Assembly (NCBI RefSeq): GCF_014648855.1
Contig: NZ_BMRX01000021.1
Location: 1-64,000, forward strand
DNA: 64,000 bases
Source: Streptomyces parvulus
GTDB lineage: Bacteria; Actinomycetota; Actinomycetes; Streptomycetales; Streptomycetaceae
Reading direction: 5' to 3'
The notes beneath the pieces were generated by a model, which saw nothing but the letters and a program-made list of their open reading frames with translations, searched no databases and was not told the DNA's origin. This document shows positions 56,842 to 64,000 of the stretch, one piece after another. Numbering within the stretch: position 1 is the first letter of the stretch; every line of letters starts with the position of its first letter. Both the position numbers and the translations under genes were made by a program.

Positions 56842-57873
56842 ATGCCCGCGCCCCAGCCGTCGCAACCGTCCCAGCCGCCCCGGCAGCCGTCGGGGGCGGA
56901 GCAGCCCGCCCCGGCCTCCGCGCTCTCGCCGGTCGCGCCGCCCGTCCTCGCCGAGGTCGTCCGGTCCGGCTTCGTCGAGGGGCGGCACCGGGGCAGCCTG
57001 GTCGTCCTGGGCGCCGACGGGGCCGTGCAGCTGGCGCTGGGCGACGTGACGGCGCCGGTCTTCCCGCGCTCCGCCAACAAGCCGATGCAGGCGGCGGGCG
57101 TGCTGCGGGCCGGCCTCGACCTGGCGGAGGAACGGCTGGCGCTGGCCTCCGCCAGCCACTCTGGAGAACCGTTTCACCGCGATCTGGTCCGCAAGATGCT
57201 GGCCGAGTACGGCCTGGACCCGGCGCTCCTCCAGTGCCCGCCCGACCTGCCCCTGGACGCCGAGGAGCGGGACACCTACCTGGCCTCGGGCGCAGTGCCC
57301 GACCGGGTCACCATGAACTGCTCCGGCAAGCACACCGCCATGCTCGCGGTCTGCGCCCAGCGGGGCTGGCCCATGGAGACGTACCTCGACCCCGGCCACC
57401 CGCTGCAGCGGACCATCCACCGGGTGGTGGAGGAGGCGGCGGGCGAGCCGGTCGCCGCCGTCGGCACGGACGGGTGCGGGGCGCCGCTGATGGCGATCAG
57501 CCTGGTCGGGCTGGCCCGCGCCTTCCGGTCCTTCGTGGGCGCCGAGCCGGGCACGCCGCAGCGCCGGGTCGCCGACGCGATGCGGGCCCACCCCGAGTAC
57601 GTCGCCGGCACCCGCCGCGCCGACACCTGGCTCATGCGCGAGGTGCCCGGCAGCCTCTCCAAGATGGGCGCCGAGGCGGTCCAGGCGCTGGCCCTGCCGG
57701 ACGGCCGCGCCCTCGCCTTCAAGGTCGAGGACGGCGCCGTCCGGGCCCTGGGGCCGGTGCTGGCCCGCGCGCTGACGCTGATGGGGGTGGAGGGACCGGT
57801 CGTGGACCGCGTCGGCCGCGCGCCGCTGCTGGGCGGCGGGCACGAGGTGGGGGAGATCCGGGCGGCCTTCTGA
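56842..57873 (+). CDS. Asparaginase, Rhizobium type II (AnsA-like)
   Basis: The 343-aa enzyme is of the thermolabile rhizobial-type asparaginase family. Its conserved blocks are PRSANKPMQ, SASHSGE, MNCSGKHTAML with the catalytic Ser/Lys and Cys, and TDGCGAPLMA. It hydrolyses L-asparagine to aspartate and ammonia. A disordered Pro/Gln N-terminus of about 30 residues precedes the core. The ATG is at 56842. Confidence 0.92.
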   Translation: MPAPQPSQPSQPPRQPSGAEQPAPASALSPVAPPVLAEVVRSGFVEGRHRGSLVVLGADGAVQLALGDVTAPVFPRSANKPMQAAGVLRAGLDLAEERLALASASHSGEPFHRDLVRKMLAEYGLDPALLQCPPDLPLDAEERDTYLASGAVPDRVTMNCSGKHTAMLAVCAQRGWPMETYLDPGHPLQRTIHRVVEEAAGEPVAAVGTDGCGAPLMAISLVGLARAFRSFVGAEPGTPQRRVADAMRAHPEYVAGTRRADTWLMREVPGSLSKMGAEAVQALALPDGRALAFKVEDGAVRALGPVLARALTLMGVEGPVVDRVGRAPLLGGGHEVGEIRAAF

Positions 57874-57966
57874 GGGCCGCCGGGTGACCGCGCCCGCGTC
57901 CGGGCCTCGCCCGAGCACCGGGAAATCCGCGCGACGCGGGCGAGCGGGCCGACCTACGGTGGGATC

Positions 57967-59223
57967 ATGACCCGCCCTGCCGACATCGACGTGCGTCCCG
58001 TCACCGAGGCCGACTTCCCCGACTGGAACCGGGCCCTGAACACCGGTTTCCTCATGCCGCCCGCGGTGGCCCGGGCGCAGCTGGACGCCCGTCGGGAGCA
58101 GTTCGTGCCGGGCCGCACCCTCGGTGCCTTCGACGGGAAGCGCTGCGTGGCGACCTTCCGGTCCTTCGACCAGGAGATCACCGCGGTCGGGGGCGCCCTC
58201 GTCCCCGCCGACGCCGTGTCCAACGTGACGGTCACCCCGACCCACCGGCGCCGCGGCCTGCTGACCCGCATGATGGCGCAGGACCTCGCGGCGGCGAAGG
58301 AGCGCGGGGACGTCGTGTCCACGCTGATCGCGGCCGAGTACCCGATCTACGGCCGGTACGGCTACGGCCCCGCCACCACGATGACCGAGTGGACGGTCGA
58401 CGTGCCCCGGGCGGGACTGGACCCGCGCGCCAGGATCCCGGCCGACGGCGGGCGGATCGACCTGGTGGACGGCGAGGACGTGCGGGATCTCGGTCCCGGG
58501 CTGCACGAGCGGGTGCGGCGGTCCCAGCCGGGCGCGGTCAGCCGCCCCGAGCTGTGGTGGCGGGCGCGGACCGGCGTCGTCAGCACCAACGGCACCCCGT
58601 GGACCGAGCCCTTCTACGCCGTGTACCGCTCGGCGGACGGTGAGGTCGAGGGCATGGTCTCGTACCGGGCGGACGACCACTGGGGCGACGCCAAGCAGCC
58701 GCTGGAGACGGCGACCGTGGAGTGGCTGCTGGCCGCGACGCCCGCCGCCGAGCGGGCGCTGTGGCACTTCCTGTGCTCGATCGACTGGATCACCACGGTC
58801 AAGAGCGGCTGGCGGTCCCCCGACGACCTGCTCCCGCACCTCCTGCCGGACCCGCGCGCGGCCCGCGTCGTCACACAGGCGGACTGGCTGTGGGTGCGGA
58901 TCCTGGACGTCGTACGGGCGCTGGAGGCGCGGACGTACGAGGGGCGGGGTTCCGTGGTGCTGGAGGTCGGGGACCGGGCCGGGCTGACCGGCGGGCGGTG
59001 GCGGCTGGAGGCCGGGCCGGACGGGGCGTCCTGTACGGCGACCACCGGGAGCGCCGATCTCGCGCTCGACGTGGGCGAGCTGGGGACGCTGTGGCTGGGC
59101 GACGAGTCGGCGGTGCGGCTGGCGGCGCTCGGCCGGGTGCGGGAAGAACGAGCGGGCGCCGCCCGTGTGGTCGACGCCCTGCTGCGTACGTCCAGGCGGC
59201 CTTGGTGCCCGGACATGTTCTGA
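57967..59223 (+). CDS. Eis-type GNAT acetyltransferase
   Basis: The 418-aa protein has the Eis layout: an N-terminal GNAT domain with the acetyl-CoA motif VTVTPTHRRRGLLTRMM, a second GNAT-like domain and a C-terminal SCP2-like domain ending in a carboxylate (RRPWCPDMF). Eis enzymes acetylate amines such as aminoglycosides or polyamines and work as hexamers. TACGGT ends 6 bases before the ATG, suggesting a leaderless transcript. Confidence 0.92.
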   Translation: MTRPADIDVRPVTEADFPDWNRALNTGFLMPPAVARAQLDARREQFVPGRTLGAFDGKRCVATFRSFDQEITAVGGALVPADAVSNVTVTPTHRRRGLLTRMMAQDLAAAKERGDVVSTLIAAEYPIYGRYGYGPATTMTEWTVDVPRAGLDPRARIPADGGRIDLVDGEDVRDLGPGLHERVRRSQPGAVSRPELWWRARTGVVSTNGTPWTEPFYAVYRSADGEVEGMVSYRADDHWGDAKQPLETATVEWLLAATPAAERALWHFLCSIDWITTVKSGWRSPDDLLPHLLPDPRAARVVTQADWLWVRILDVVRALEARTYEGRGSVVLEVGDRAGLTGGRWRLEAGPDGASCTATTGSADLALDVGELGTLWLGDESAVRLAALGRVREERAGAARVVDALLRTSRRPWCPDMF

Positions 59224-59324
59224 GAGTGCTCCCTTCCGCCGGTGACGGTGGTCGTGCGCATCCGTAGCGCGTGCTCTTCGGTGCTGCTCTTCAGTTGTGG
59301 TTGTGGTTGTTGTTCGGGTGGGGC

Positions 59325-59348
59325 GGTGGTGCGGTGGTGCGGTGGTGC
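59325..59348 (+). repeat. Three tandem copies of GGTGGTGC
   Basis: Three exact 8-base units lie in the gap after the Eis-type gene. No coding meaning is seen. Confidence 0.85.
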
Positions 59349-59357
59349 CTACTGACC

Positions 59358-59396
59358 GTCCGGGCTCCCGGCTCCCCTCCGGAAGGGGGCCCGGAC
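59358..59396. terminator. Terminator between eis-like gene and small membrane protein gene
   Basis: Outer arms GTCCGGGC (59358-59365) and GCCCGGAC (59389-59396) enclose an inner stem of CCCCT/AGGGG type. It can serve both converging transcripts. Confidence 0.7.
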
Positions 59397-59411
59397 AGCA
59401 GTAAGTCGGTA

Positions 59412-59597
59412 TCAGCCGGACTGGGCGAGCAGCATCACGAGGATCACCGCGCCCACACCGCCGATCATGGTGTTCTTCGCCTTGATGCCGATGGACAGCG
59501 CGACGAACGCGATGATGCCCATGGGCCCGTACTTCCACTGCACGAGCTGCTCGAAGCCGATGGCCAGAGCGGCGACGACGATGGCGATGAGCGGCAT
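59412..59597 (-). CDS. Small two-TM protein, dev module 1
   Basis: The 61-aa protein has two hydrophobic helices around a conserved centre, FEQLVQWKYGPMG, followed by IGIKAK. It is clearly paralogous to the 62-aa protein at 60677-60865, with an identical FEQLVQWKYG. It is divergent from devE across a 160-base gap containing the shared palindrome. Function is unknown; it may be a membrane partner or effector of the GntR regulator. Confidence 0.82.
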   Translation of the reverse strand: MPLIAIVVAALAIGFEQLVQWKYGPMGIIAFVALSIGIKAKNTMIGGVGAVILVMLLAQSG

Positions 59598-59654
59598 GGT
59601 GTACCCCCTGTTCACCGTGGTGGCCAACCCCCGTAAGGTCTGACCACGTTGCTC

Positions 59655-59671
59655 AAGTTGGCTGCCAACTT
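59655..59671. promoter_or_regulatory. Palindrome AAGTTGG-CTG-CCAACTT (module 1 operator)
   Basis: This perfect 7-bp inverted repeat with a 3-base centre lies in the divergent gap. Its core AGTTGG-N3-CCAACT recurs upstream of devA. It is a likely site for DevE and/or DevA. Confidence 0.7.
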
Positions 59672-59757
59672 CACTGTACTTATCTCCGCTTGGGCACGGC
59701 TCATAACCACCTTTCCGCGAACTGCCCAAAGATGGCGAGAAGTTGTAGTGTTTGGTC

Positions 59758-60666
59758 GTGGAGCGGGAACATGCCCCCGTCAATGGGCGGAAGAGACCGC
59801 GGCCGCCACAGCCGACGCACCGCGAGGTGGCCGACGAACTGCGGTCCCGGATCAGGTCCGGCCGGCTGCGGCCGGGCCAGCGCATGCCCACCCAGGCGCA
59901 GTTGGCCGATGAGTTCGGGGTGGAGCGCGGCACCGTGCGCCAGGCCCTGCGCATCCTCCAGTCGGAACGTCTGCTCACCAATGTGTCCAAGGGGAGCCCC
60001 GCGACCGTCGCCCCCGACCTCCACGGCGCCATGGCCGGGCCGTCGGCGCCGCCGATGCCCACCACCGTCGCCCTCGCTGGCCGCATCGCCGAGGCCTTCG
60101 CCGCCCCGCACGTGGAGATCGACGCCCTGTGCCTGACCTCCGTGTCCCTGACCCTCGCCATCGGCGAACCGCTGCGCCAGATCCACGCGGGGCGACTGAA
60201 ACCGGCCAAGGTCGACGTCCGCGTCCTGCTGCCGAGCCGCCACATCGACCTGGCCTTCCCGGTGCCGGTGGGCGGCGGGGGCGAGGCCGGGGACGCGGTG
60301 CACGAGCGGTGGCTGGCCATGCGCAACGCCCAGGGCCAGGTGCTCCAGCACAACCTGCTGAGCCTGAGGGCCACGCACGGCGTCGACGTGCGCGTCTCCT
60401 TCCGGGCGCTGCCGTTCACGCCGCCGGTGAAGCTCTACCTGCTCAACGGCTCGGAGGCCCTCTTCGCGTACTACACGCTGAGCCGGCGCGAGCAGGAGAT
60501 CGGCCACGAGCAACTGGAGATGTACGACGCGGAGGGCGTCCGCTCGACGCTGTTCGGCTTCGACCAGCGCGGGGGTCTGCGCGACGGCGCGTTCGTGAAG
60601 CAGTCGCGGCTGTGGTTCGACGCGCTGTGGGGGACGATCAGCTCGGAGCTGCTGCTCACGAGCTGA
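59758..60666 (+). CDS. devE: GntR-family regulator DevE (DevA paralogue)
   Basis: The 302-aa protein has a GntR winged helix (about 20-80: MPTQAQLADEFGVERGTVRQ) and a C-terminal domain of about 190 residues shared with the paralogue at 61042 (VKLYLLNGSEALFAYYTLSR; LWFDALWGTI). This matches, from memory, SCO4188/DevE of S. coelicolor, a developmental regulator arising from duplication of devA. The GTG at 59758 follows TAGTGT by 6 bases, which suggests a leaderless mRNA. The TTG at 59752 is an alternative start. Confidence 0.88.
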   Translation: MEREHAPVNGRKRPRPPQPTHREVADELRSRIRSGRLRPGQRMPTQAQLADEFGVERGTVRQALRILQSERLLTNVSKGSPATVAPDLHGAMAGPSAPPMPTTVALAGRIAEAFAAPHVEIDALCLTSVSLTLAIGEPLRQIHAGRLKPAKVDVRVLLPSRHIDLAFPVPVGGGGEAGDAVHERWLAMRNAQGQVLQHNLLSLRATHGVDVRVSFRALPFTPPVKLYLLNGSEALFAYYTLSRREQEIGHEQLEMYDAEGVRSTLFGFDQRGGLRDGAFVKQSRLWFDALWGTISSELLLTS

Positions 60667-60676
60667 CCGCCCCCGG

Positions 60677-60865
60677 TCAGAGCGCGGGCCCCGCGACCAG
60701 GAGGGCCAGCAGGACCGCGCCGGCGGAGCTGACGGAGGGGCTCTTGGCCTTGATGCCGATGGTGAGCATGAGCAGGCCGATGACCCCGGTGGCGCCGTAC
60801 TTCCACTGGACGAGCTGTTCGAAGGCGATGACGAAGATCGTGGAGACCAGAGCGAGGACGGGCAT
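60677..60865 (-). CDS. Small two-TM protein, dev module 2
   Basis: The 62-aa protein has two membrane helices and the same FEQLVQWKYG plus IGIKAK core as the protein at 59412. GGGAGA precedes the ATG by 7 bases. It is divergent from devA across 176 bases carrying three AGTTGG-type half-sites, and convergent with devE, 10 bases between stops. Function is unknown. Confidence 0.82.
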   Translation of the reverse strand: MPVLALVSTIFVIAFEQLVQWKYGATGVIGLLMLTIGIKAKSPSVSSAGAVLLALLVAGPAL

Positions 60866-60927
60866 GATGTTTCTCCCCCCTTCGGGAAGTCCGGCAAGTC
60901 CGGCGAGTTCTGGAAGATAAACTTCCG

Positions 60928-60954
60928 CCAACTGGGCTAAGTTGGTAACCAACT
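60928..60954. promoter_or_regulatory. Triple half-site operator upstream of devA
   Basis: CCAACT (60928-60933), AGTTGG (60940-60945) and CCAACT (60949-60954) form two overlapping inverted repeats. The AGTTGG-TAA-CCAACT pair matches the module 1 palindrome. It is likely bound by DevA for autoregulation. Confidence 0.7.
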
Positions 60955-61041
60955 CTGTCTATGTTGTCCCCACTTGGCTGCTATCTATAAACAAGTTTCA
61001 AACAACTCCCTGTAGGTAGGCCAAAGTTGTAGCGTTTGGTC

Positions 61042-61911
61042 GTGACTCAGGAGAACGTGTCCGTGAACGGCAGCAGAAGGCTCTCGGCCCAGGAGATCGC
61101 CGACGTCCTGCGGGAACGGATCCGCGGGGGTGACCTCAAGGCGGGCGACCGCCTGCCCACACAGGCCGAGTTGGCCGACGAGTTCGGGGTGGAGCGCGGC
61201 ACCGTCCGCCAGGCCCTGCGCGCGCTCCAGGAAGACGGTCTCCTCACCAACGTCAGCAAGGGCAGCCCGCCGCGCATCGCCGAGCCCGCCACCTCGCGGG
61301 GCGAGCCGCAGCCGACGATGGTCTCGCTCGGACCGCGGCTGGCGGCGGCGTTCGCGGCACCGCGCGTGCGGGTCGACGTCGTGTGCCACACCTCGGAGAC
61401 CCTGATGCTGGCCCTGAGCGAGCCGCTGCGCCTGATCCACGAGGGCCGCATCCGCCCCGAGGCCATCGACTTCCGCGTCCTGATGCCCTCGCGCGACATC
61501 AACCTGGCCTTCCCGGTCCTGGTGGAGGGCGAGGAGGACGACCCGGTCCACCAGCGCTGGCTCCAGATGCGCAACGCCCAGGCCCGGGTGCTCCAGCACA
61601 ATCTGCACGCCGTGCGCTCCACCCACCGGATCGACGTGCACATCGCCTTCCGGGCGCTGCCGTTCACCCCGCCGATGAAGCTGTACCTGCTGGGCGGCGA
61701 GGAGGCGCTCTTCGGCTACTACATGCTGACCCGCCGCGAGGAGGAGTACGAGAGCCGCACGCTGGAGATGTACGACGCGCTCGGCTCCCAGTCGCTGCTC
61801 TTCTCCTTCCTGAAGCGGGCGGGTCACCGGGACGCCGTGTTCGTGGAGGAATCACAGAAGTGGTTCGACGCCCTCTGGGAAACCATCACCACGGACATGA
61901 CACTCTCCTAG
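61042..61911 (+). CDS. devA: GntR-family developmental regulator DevA
   Basis: The 289-aa GntR regulator has a winged helix (AQEIADVLRERIRGGDLKAG; LPTQAELADEFGVERGTVRQ) and the same C-terminal domain as devE (FRALPFTPPMKLYLLGGEEA). From memory it corresponds to DevA (SCO4190), needed for proper aerial growth and sporulation and negatively autoregulated. TAGCGT (61030-61035) ends 6 bases before the GTG, so the transcript is probably leaderless. Its TAG stop shares one base with the devB GTG. Confidence 0.88.
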   Translation: MTQENVSVNGSRRLSAQEIADVLRERIRGGDLKAGDRLPTQAELADEFGVERGTVRQALRALQEDGLLTNVSKGSPPRIAEPATSRGEPQPTMVSLGPRLAAAFAAPRVRVDVVCHTSETLMLALSEPLRLIHEGRIRPEAIDFRVLMPSRDINLAFPVLVEGEEDDPVHQRWLQMRNAQARVLQHNLHAVRSTHRIDVHIAFRALPFTPPMKLYLLGGEEALFGYYMLTRREEEYESRTLEMYDALGSQSLLFSFLKRAGHRDAVFVEESQKWFDALWETITTDMTLS

Positions 61912-62639
61912 TGACTCCTGAAACGGAACAGACGGATCAGACGGGCCTGCGGGACCTGATCGGGGGCGTCCGCCTCGTCCTGTGGGACTTCGACGGCCCC
62001 GTCTGCAGGCTGTTCGCGGGCTACTCCGCCGACCGGGTGGCGGGCGAACTGGTGGACTGGCTCTCGCGGCTCGGCCTCAAGGACCTGCTGACCGAGGAGG
62101 AGCGGGTCCATCCCGACCCGCACGTCCTTTTGGGCGCGGTGGACCGCCGGCGCCACGACAGCGACCTGGTCGCCGACTTCGAGGAGCGGCTCACCCGGGA
62201 GGAACTGCGCGCCGTACCCACCGCATGGCCGACGGCGTACGCGGACCCGCTGATCCGCACCTGGTCGGCACTGGGCGTCGGCCTCGCGGTCACGACCAAC
62301 AACTCGCCCCGCGTGGTCTCCGAGTACCTCGCGACCCGCGGCCTGCTGGACTGCTTCGCCCCCCACATCTACGGCCGCACCCGCGACCTCCACCTGCTCA
62401 AACCCGACCCCTACTGCCTCAACCGCGCCCTCAACGCCCGGGGAATGGCCCCCGGCCAGGCCCTGATGGTCGGCGACACGGCCTCCGACCTGACGGCGGC
62501 ACGGGCGGCGGGCGTGCCGTTCCTGGGGTACGCGCGCAACGAGGAGAAGGCGAAGATCCTGCGGCAGGCGGGGGCGGAGACGGTGGTGCACTCGCTGGAG
62601 CCGGTCCTCAACCTCCTGTGGGAGCGGCAGGTCCGCTGA
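61911..62639 (+). CDS. devB: HAD-superfamily phosphatase DevB
   Basis: The 242-aa hydrolase has HAD motif I LWDFDGPVC, motif II in AVTTNNS, motif III Lys in LLKPDPYC and motif IV MVGDTASDL, so it should be catalytically complete. The gene is coupled to devA by a one-base overlap (TAGTG) and matches the devA-devB operon known in S. coelicolor. The substrate is unknown. Confidence 0.88.
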   Translation: MTPETEQTDQTGLRDLIGGVRLVLWDFDGPVCRLFAGYSADRVAGELVDWLSRLGLKDLLTEEERVHPDPHVLLGAVDRRRHDSDLVADFEERLTREELRAVPTAWPTAYADPLIRTWSALGVGLAVTTNNSPRVVSEYLATRGLLDCFAPHIYGRTRDLHLLKPDPYCLNRALNARGMAPGQALMVGDTASDLTAARAAGVPFLGYARNEEKAKILRQAGAETVVHSLEPVLNLLWERQVR

Positions 62640-62838
62640 GAACCGGTCTCACGCCAACGGCAGACCACATCGGAACGGGCGCCCACTCCGGTACGCCGCA
62701 CTGACCCCTCAATTCACCCCGCTGATGGACCCCGAGGTCTCGATCCGCGACTTTCTCGAACGACGAGGAGGCATCTCCGAAGAGTTCGCACACAAGTCCG
62801 TCGAAGTCGAACAGAACAGCTCGTACGGGGCGGAGCAT
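62608..62838 (-). pseudogene. Decayed HAD-phosphatase N-terminal fragment
   Basis: The minus-strand frame begins with a clean HAD motif I (VRAVLFDFDGLVCELFG) that matches the DevB N-terminus. After about 25 residues it loses similarity and runs antisense into the 3' end of devB. No cap domain or motifs II-IV follow in any frame. It looks like the remnant of a phosphatase gene once paired with the neighbouring APH-type gene. Confidence 0.55.
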
Positions 62839-63098
62839 GGCGCGGATTGCATCCGTACCGTCGATCGCTTTCCCCGCAGGTCTCCCAAGGTTTCACCGGC
62901 CGTCGGGCGCCTCGTTTCGGGCGGGCGTCCATTCGCCCGGGCCAGGGAGGGAGGTGTCCGAGGGACGGGTTCTCCACCCGTGGTCGAGCGCGATGGAGTA
63001 CCGTGCATCCCTCTTACCCCATTGGCGCCATCGGGATGGGTAGAACGCGCGAAATGGCACCTCAATTGCTCTCGCCCGCCAGGCAGCGAGCCGAAGCG
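62640..63098. other. Lower-GC gap between devB and the APH-family gene
   Basis: About 460 bases hold only the HAD fragment on the minus strand. The base composition is visibly less GC-rich than the rest of the window. No promoter or terminator could be assigned with confidence. Confidence 0.5.
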
Positions 63099-64000
63099 AT
63101 GAATGACGGCTCGTCCCTGGTCAAGGGCCCGCTCAAGGGGTACCACCACGAGACGTATGTCCTGTCGCCGCCGGGTGGCACGAGACGGGTCAAGCTGCGG
63201 GAGCCGCGCGCGACGAGCCTGTGGTTCGACCGCAGGTGCTTCCAGTCGGAGGAAGAGCTGCTCCGTGGCTTGCGGGGCCGCATCGACCGGATCCCCGAGG
63301 TGGTCGATGTCGAGGGGATGGGGCTGCAGGCGTTCATCGAGGGCCGGACCCTCGGCGACCACCGTCGAGGGGGCCGGCCGGTGCCCGACTCCGCGTTCGA
63401 GCAAATCGTGGACGTATTCCGGCAAATGGTGCCGATCACCGCCGAAACGCTGCACGTGGAGCGGCGCTGCTCGCGCGAGGACGCGCCGGAGGACGGGGAC
63501 ACCGAAGCATTCCTCAAGCGCTTGGTCGTCTTCGTCGAGGACCAGGTCTATGCCGCCAACCGGCAGGAGTTCGGAAGTCTCTTCGCGGAACTCGGAGTAC
63601 GGGACGAGGCGCTCGTGCATCTGGAGAAGAATGTCGCGGGACTCAGTGAGAGGCCGTTCTGCCTCCTCCACGGTGATCTGCACCGCGAGAACTTCATCAT
63701 CGACCCGCAAGGCGACCTCTGGACCATCGACTGGGAATTGGCGATGGTGGGAGACCCGCTCTACGACCTTGCCACTCACCTGTACCTGATGCGCTATCCG
63801 GCCTACCAGGAAGAACGCCTGATCGGGAAATGGTGCGACGTGGTGGAGCGGATCCGGTCCGGTAGTTCTCACGCGTGGGAGAACGACTTGCGGCTCATCA
63901 CCGGATTCAAGAAGGGGCAGTCCGTCTTCACGGACACGGTCCGCGCCGCCAAGGCTCTCCGCGACGAGACGGGTTTCCGCTGGGCCGCCCTCCCGCGGGT
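63099..64000 (+). CDS. Aminoglycoside phosphotransferase-family protein (3' truncated by window)
   Basis: At least 300 codons are open to the window end. The kinase-like fold shows the catalytic loop LLHGDLHRENFIID and the metal-binding IDWELAMVGDPLYDLATHL, as in APH/choline kinases. The N-terminal LKGYHHETYVL is typical of a streptomycete subgroup of unknown substrate. The ATG at 63099 lacks a clear ribosome-binding site; in-frame ATGs at 63036 and 63054 are possible. Third-position GC is lower than in neighbours, suggesting later acquisition. Resistance should not be assumed. Confidence 0.82.
   Translation, partial: MNDGSSLVKGPLKGYHHETYVLSPPGGTRRVKLREPRATSLWFDRRCFQSEEELLRGLRGRIDRIPEVVDVEGMGLQAFIEGRTLGDHRRGGRPVPDSAFEQIVDVFRQMVPITAETLHVERRCSREDAPEDGDTEAFLKRLVVFVEDQVYAANRQEFGSLFAELGVRDEALVHLEKNVAGLSERPFCLLHGDLHRENFIIDPQGDLWTIDWELAMVGDPLYDLATHLYLMRYPAYQEERLIGKWCDVVERIRSGSSHAWENDLRLITGFKKGQSVFTDTVRAAKALRDETGFRWAALPR

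Noticed and set aside
63099..64000. Aminoglycoside resistance gene
   Set aside because: The APH fold is shared by many kinases; the N-terminal pattern is of a housekeeping-like subgroup with unknown substrate.

Overview
The window is a high-G+C actinobacterial chromosome segment and almost certainly a Streptomyces core region. The evidence is the strong GC3 bias, abundant GTG starts with GTGA/ATGA gene overlaps, the mycothiol gene mshD, GlnR, the nickel regulator Nur, the c-di-GMP-responsive anti-sigma RsiG, the DevA/DevB developmental regulators, Scr1/DUF397 genes and rare in-frame TTA codons. From memory, the gene order follows the S. coelicolor segment around SCO4120-SCO4192; this was not checked by a search.

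Layout. (1) 1-2700: the 3' end of a 5S rRNA gene with its terminator, a NarL-type two-component pair and a GNAT acetyltransferase. (2) 2733-11288: a chromosomal type IV secretion-like cluster. It encodes a VirD4-like protein with a degenerate Walker A and a TTA codon, a VirB4 split over two genes, a VirB6-like polytopic protein, a VirB8/TcpC-like bitopic protein, a VirB2-like small membrane protein and a divergent VirB1-like muralytic enzyme. No relaxase is visible. (3) 11495-15503: a PAP2 phosphatase, a Tat/lipoprotein BBE-type flavoenzyme, a GC-skewed repeat-rich gap, a lipoprotein and a 54-codon small gene. (4) 15489-26253: csoR with its palindromic operator, a Pit phosphate transporter with its DUF47 partner, pstSCAB with a PHO box and an intra-operon hairpin, a Nudix hydrolase, a CHAD protein with a TTA codon, and ppk. 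This is a phosphate/polyphosphate block. (5) 26254-31379: an interspersed-repeat region, then an ECF sigma, a zinc-finger anti-sigma and an ABC exporter operon. (6) 31387-43255: mshD, a secreted 5'-nucleotidase, an OmpR-type two-component system next to an HtrA-like protease, a LacI regulator, glnR, a hydrolase with a MoaD/ThiS-like protein, a QH-rich membrane protein and an LmeA-like protein.

(7) 43432-50236: a Cys-containing leader peptide ahead of a rhodanese/DUF1416 operon, DUF3099, a TetR/SDR locus with a palindromic operator, and a translationally coupled trio of unknown membrane-anchored proteins. (8) 50277-56751: a DsrE protein, two unknown genes, an Scr1/DUF397 pair with an internal 78-bp duplication, a 32-codon membrane peptide, nitrobindin, a putative toxin-antitoxin pair (TTA codon in the toxin), nur, ygfZ, dtd and rsiG. 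(9) 56842-64000: an asparaginase, an Eis-type acetyltransferase, two paralogous modules (a ~61-aa membrane protein divergent from a GntR regulator: devE and devA-devB) sharing an AGTTGG-N3-CCAACT palindrome, a decayed HAD fragment, and a lower-GC APH-family gene cut by the window end.

Two themes stand out: phosphate homeostasis (Pit, Pst, Ppk, CHAD, 5'-nucleotidase) and developmental control (DevA/DevE, RsiG, TTA codons, a BldD-like box). The most interesting little-described units are the relaxase-less T4SS-like cluster, the duplicated dev modules with their tiny membrane proteins, and the three-gene membrane-anchored module at 47749-50236.
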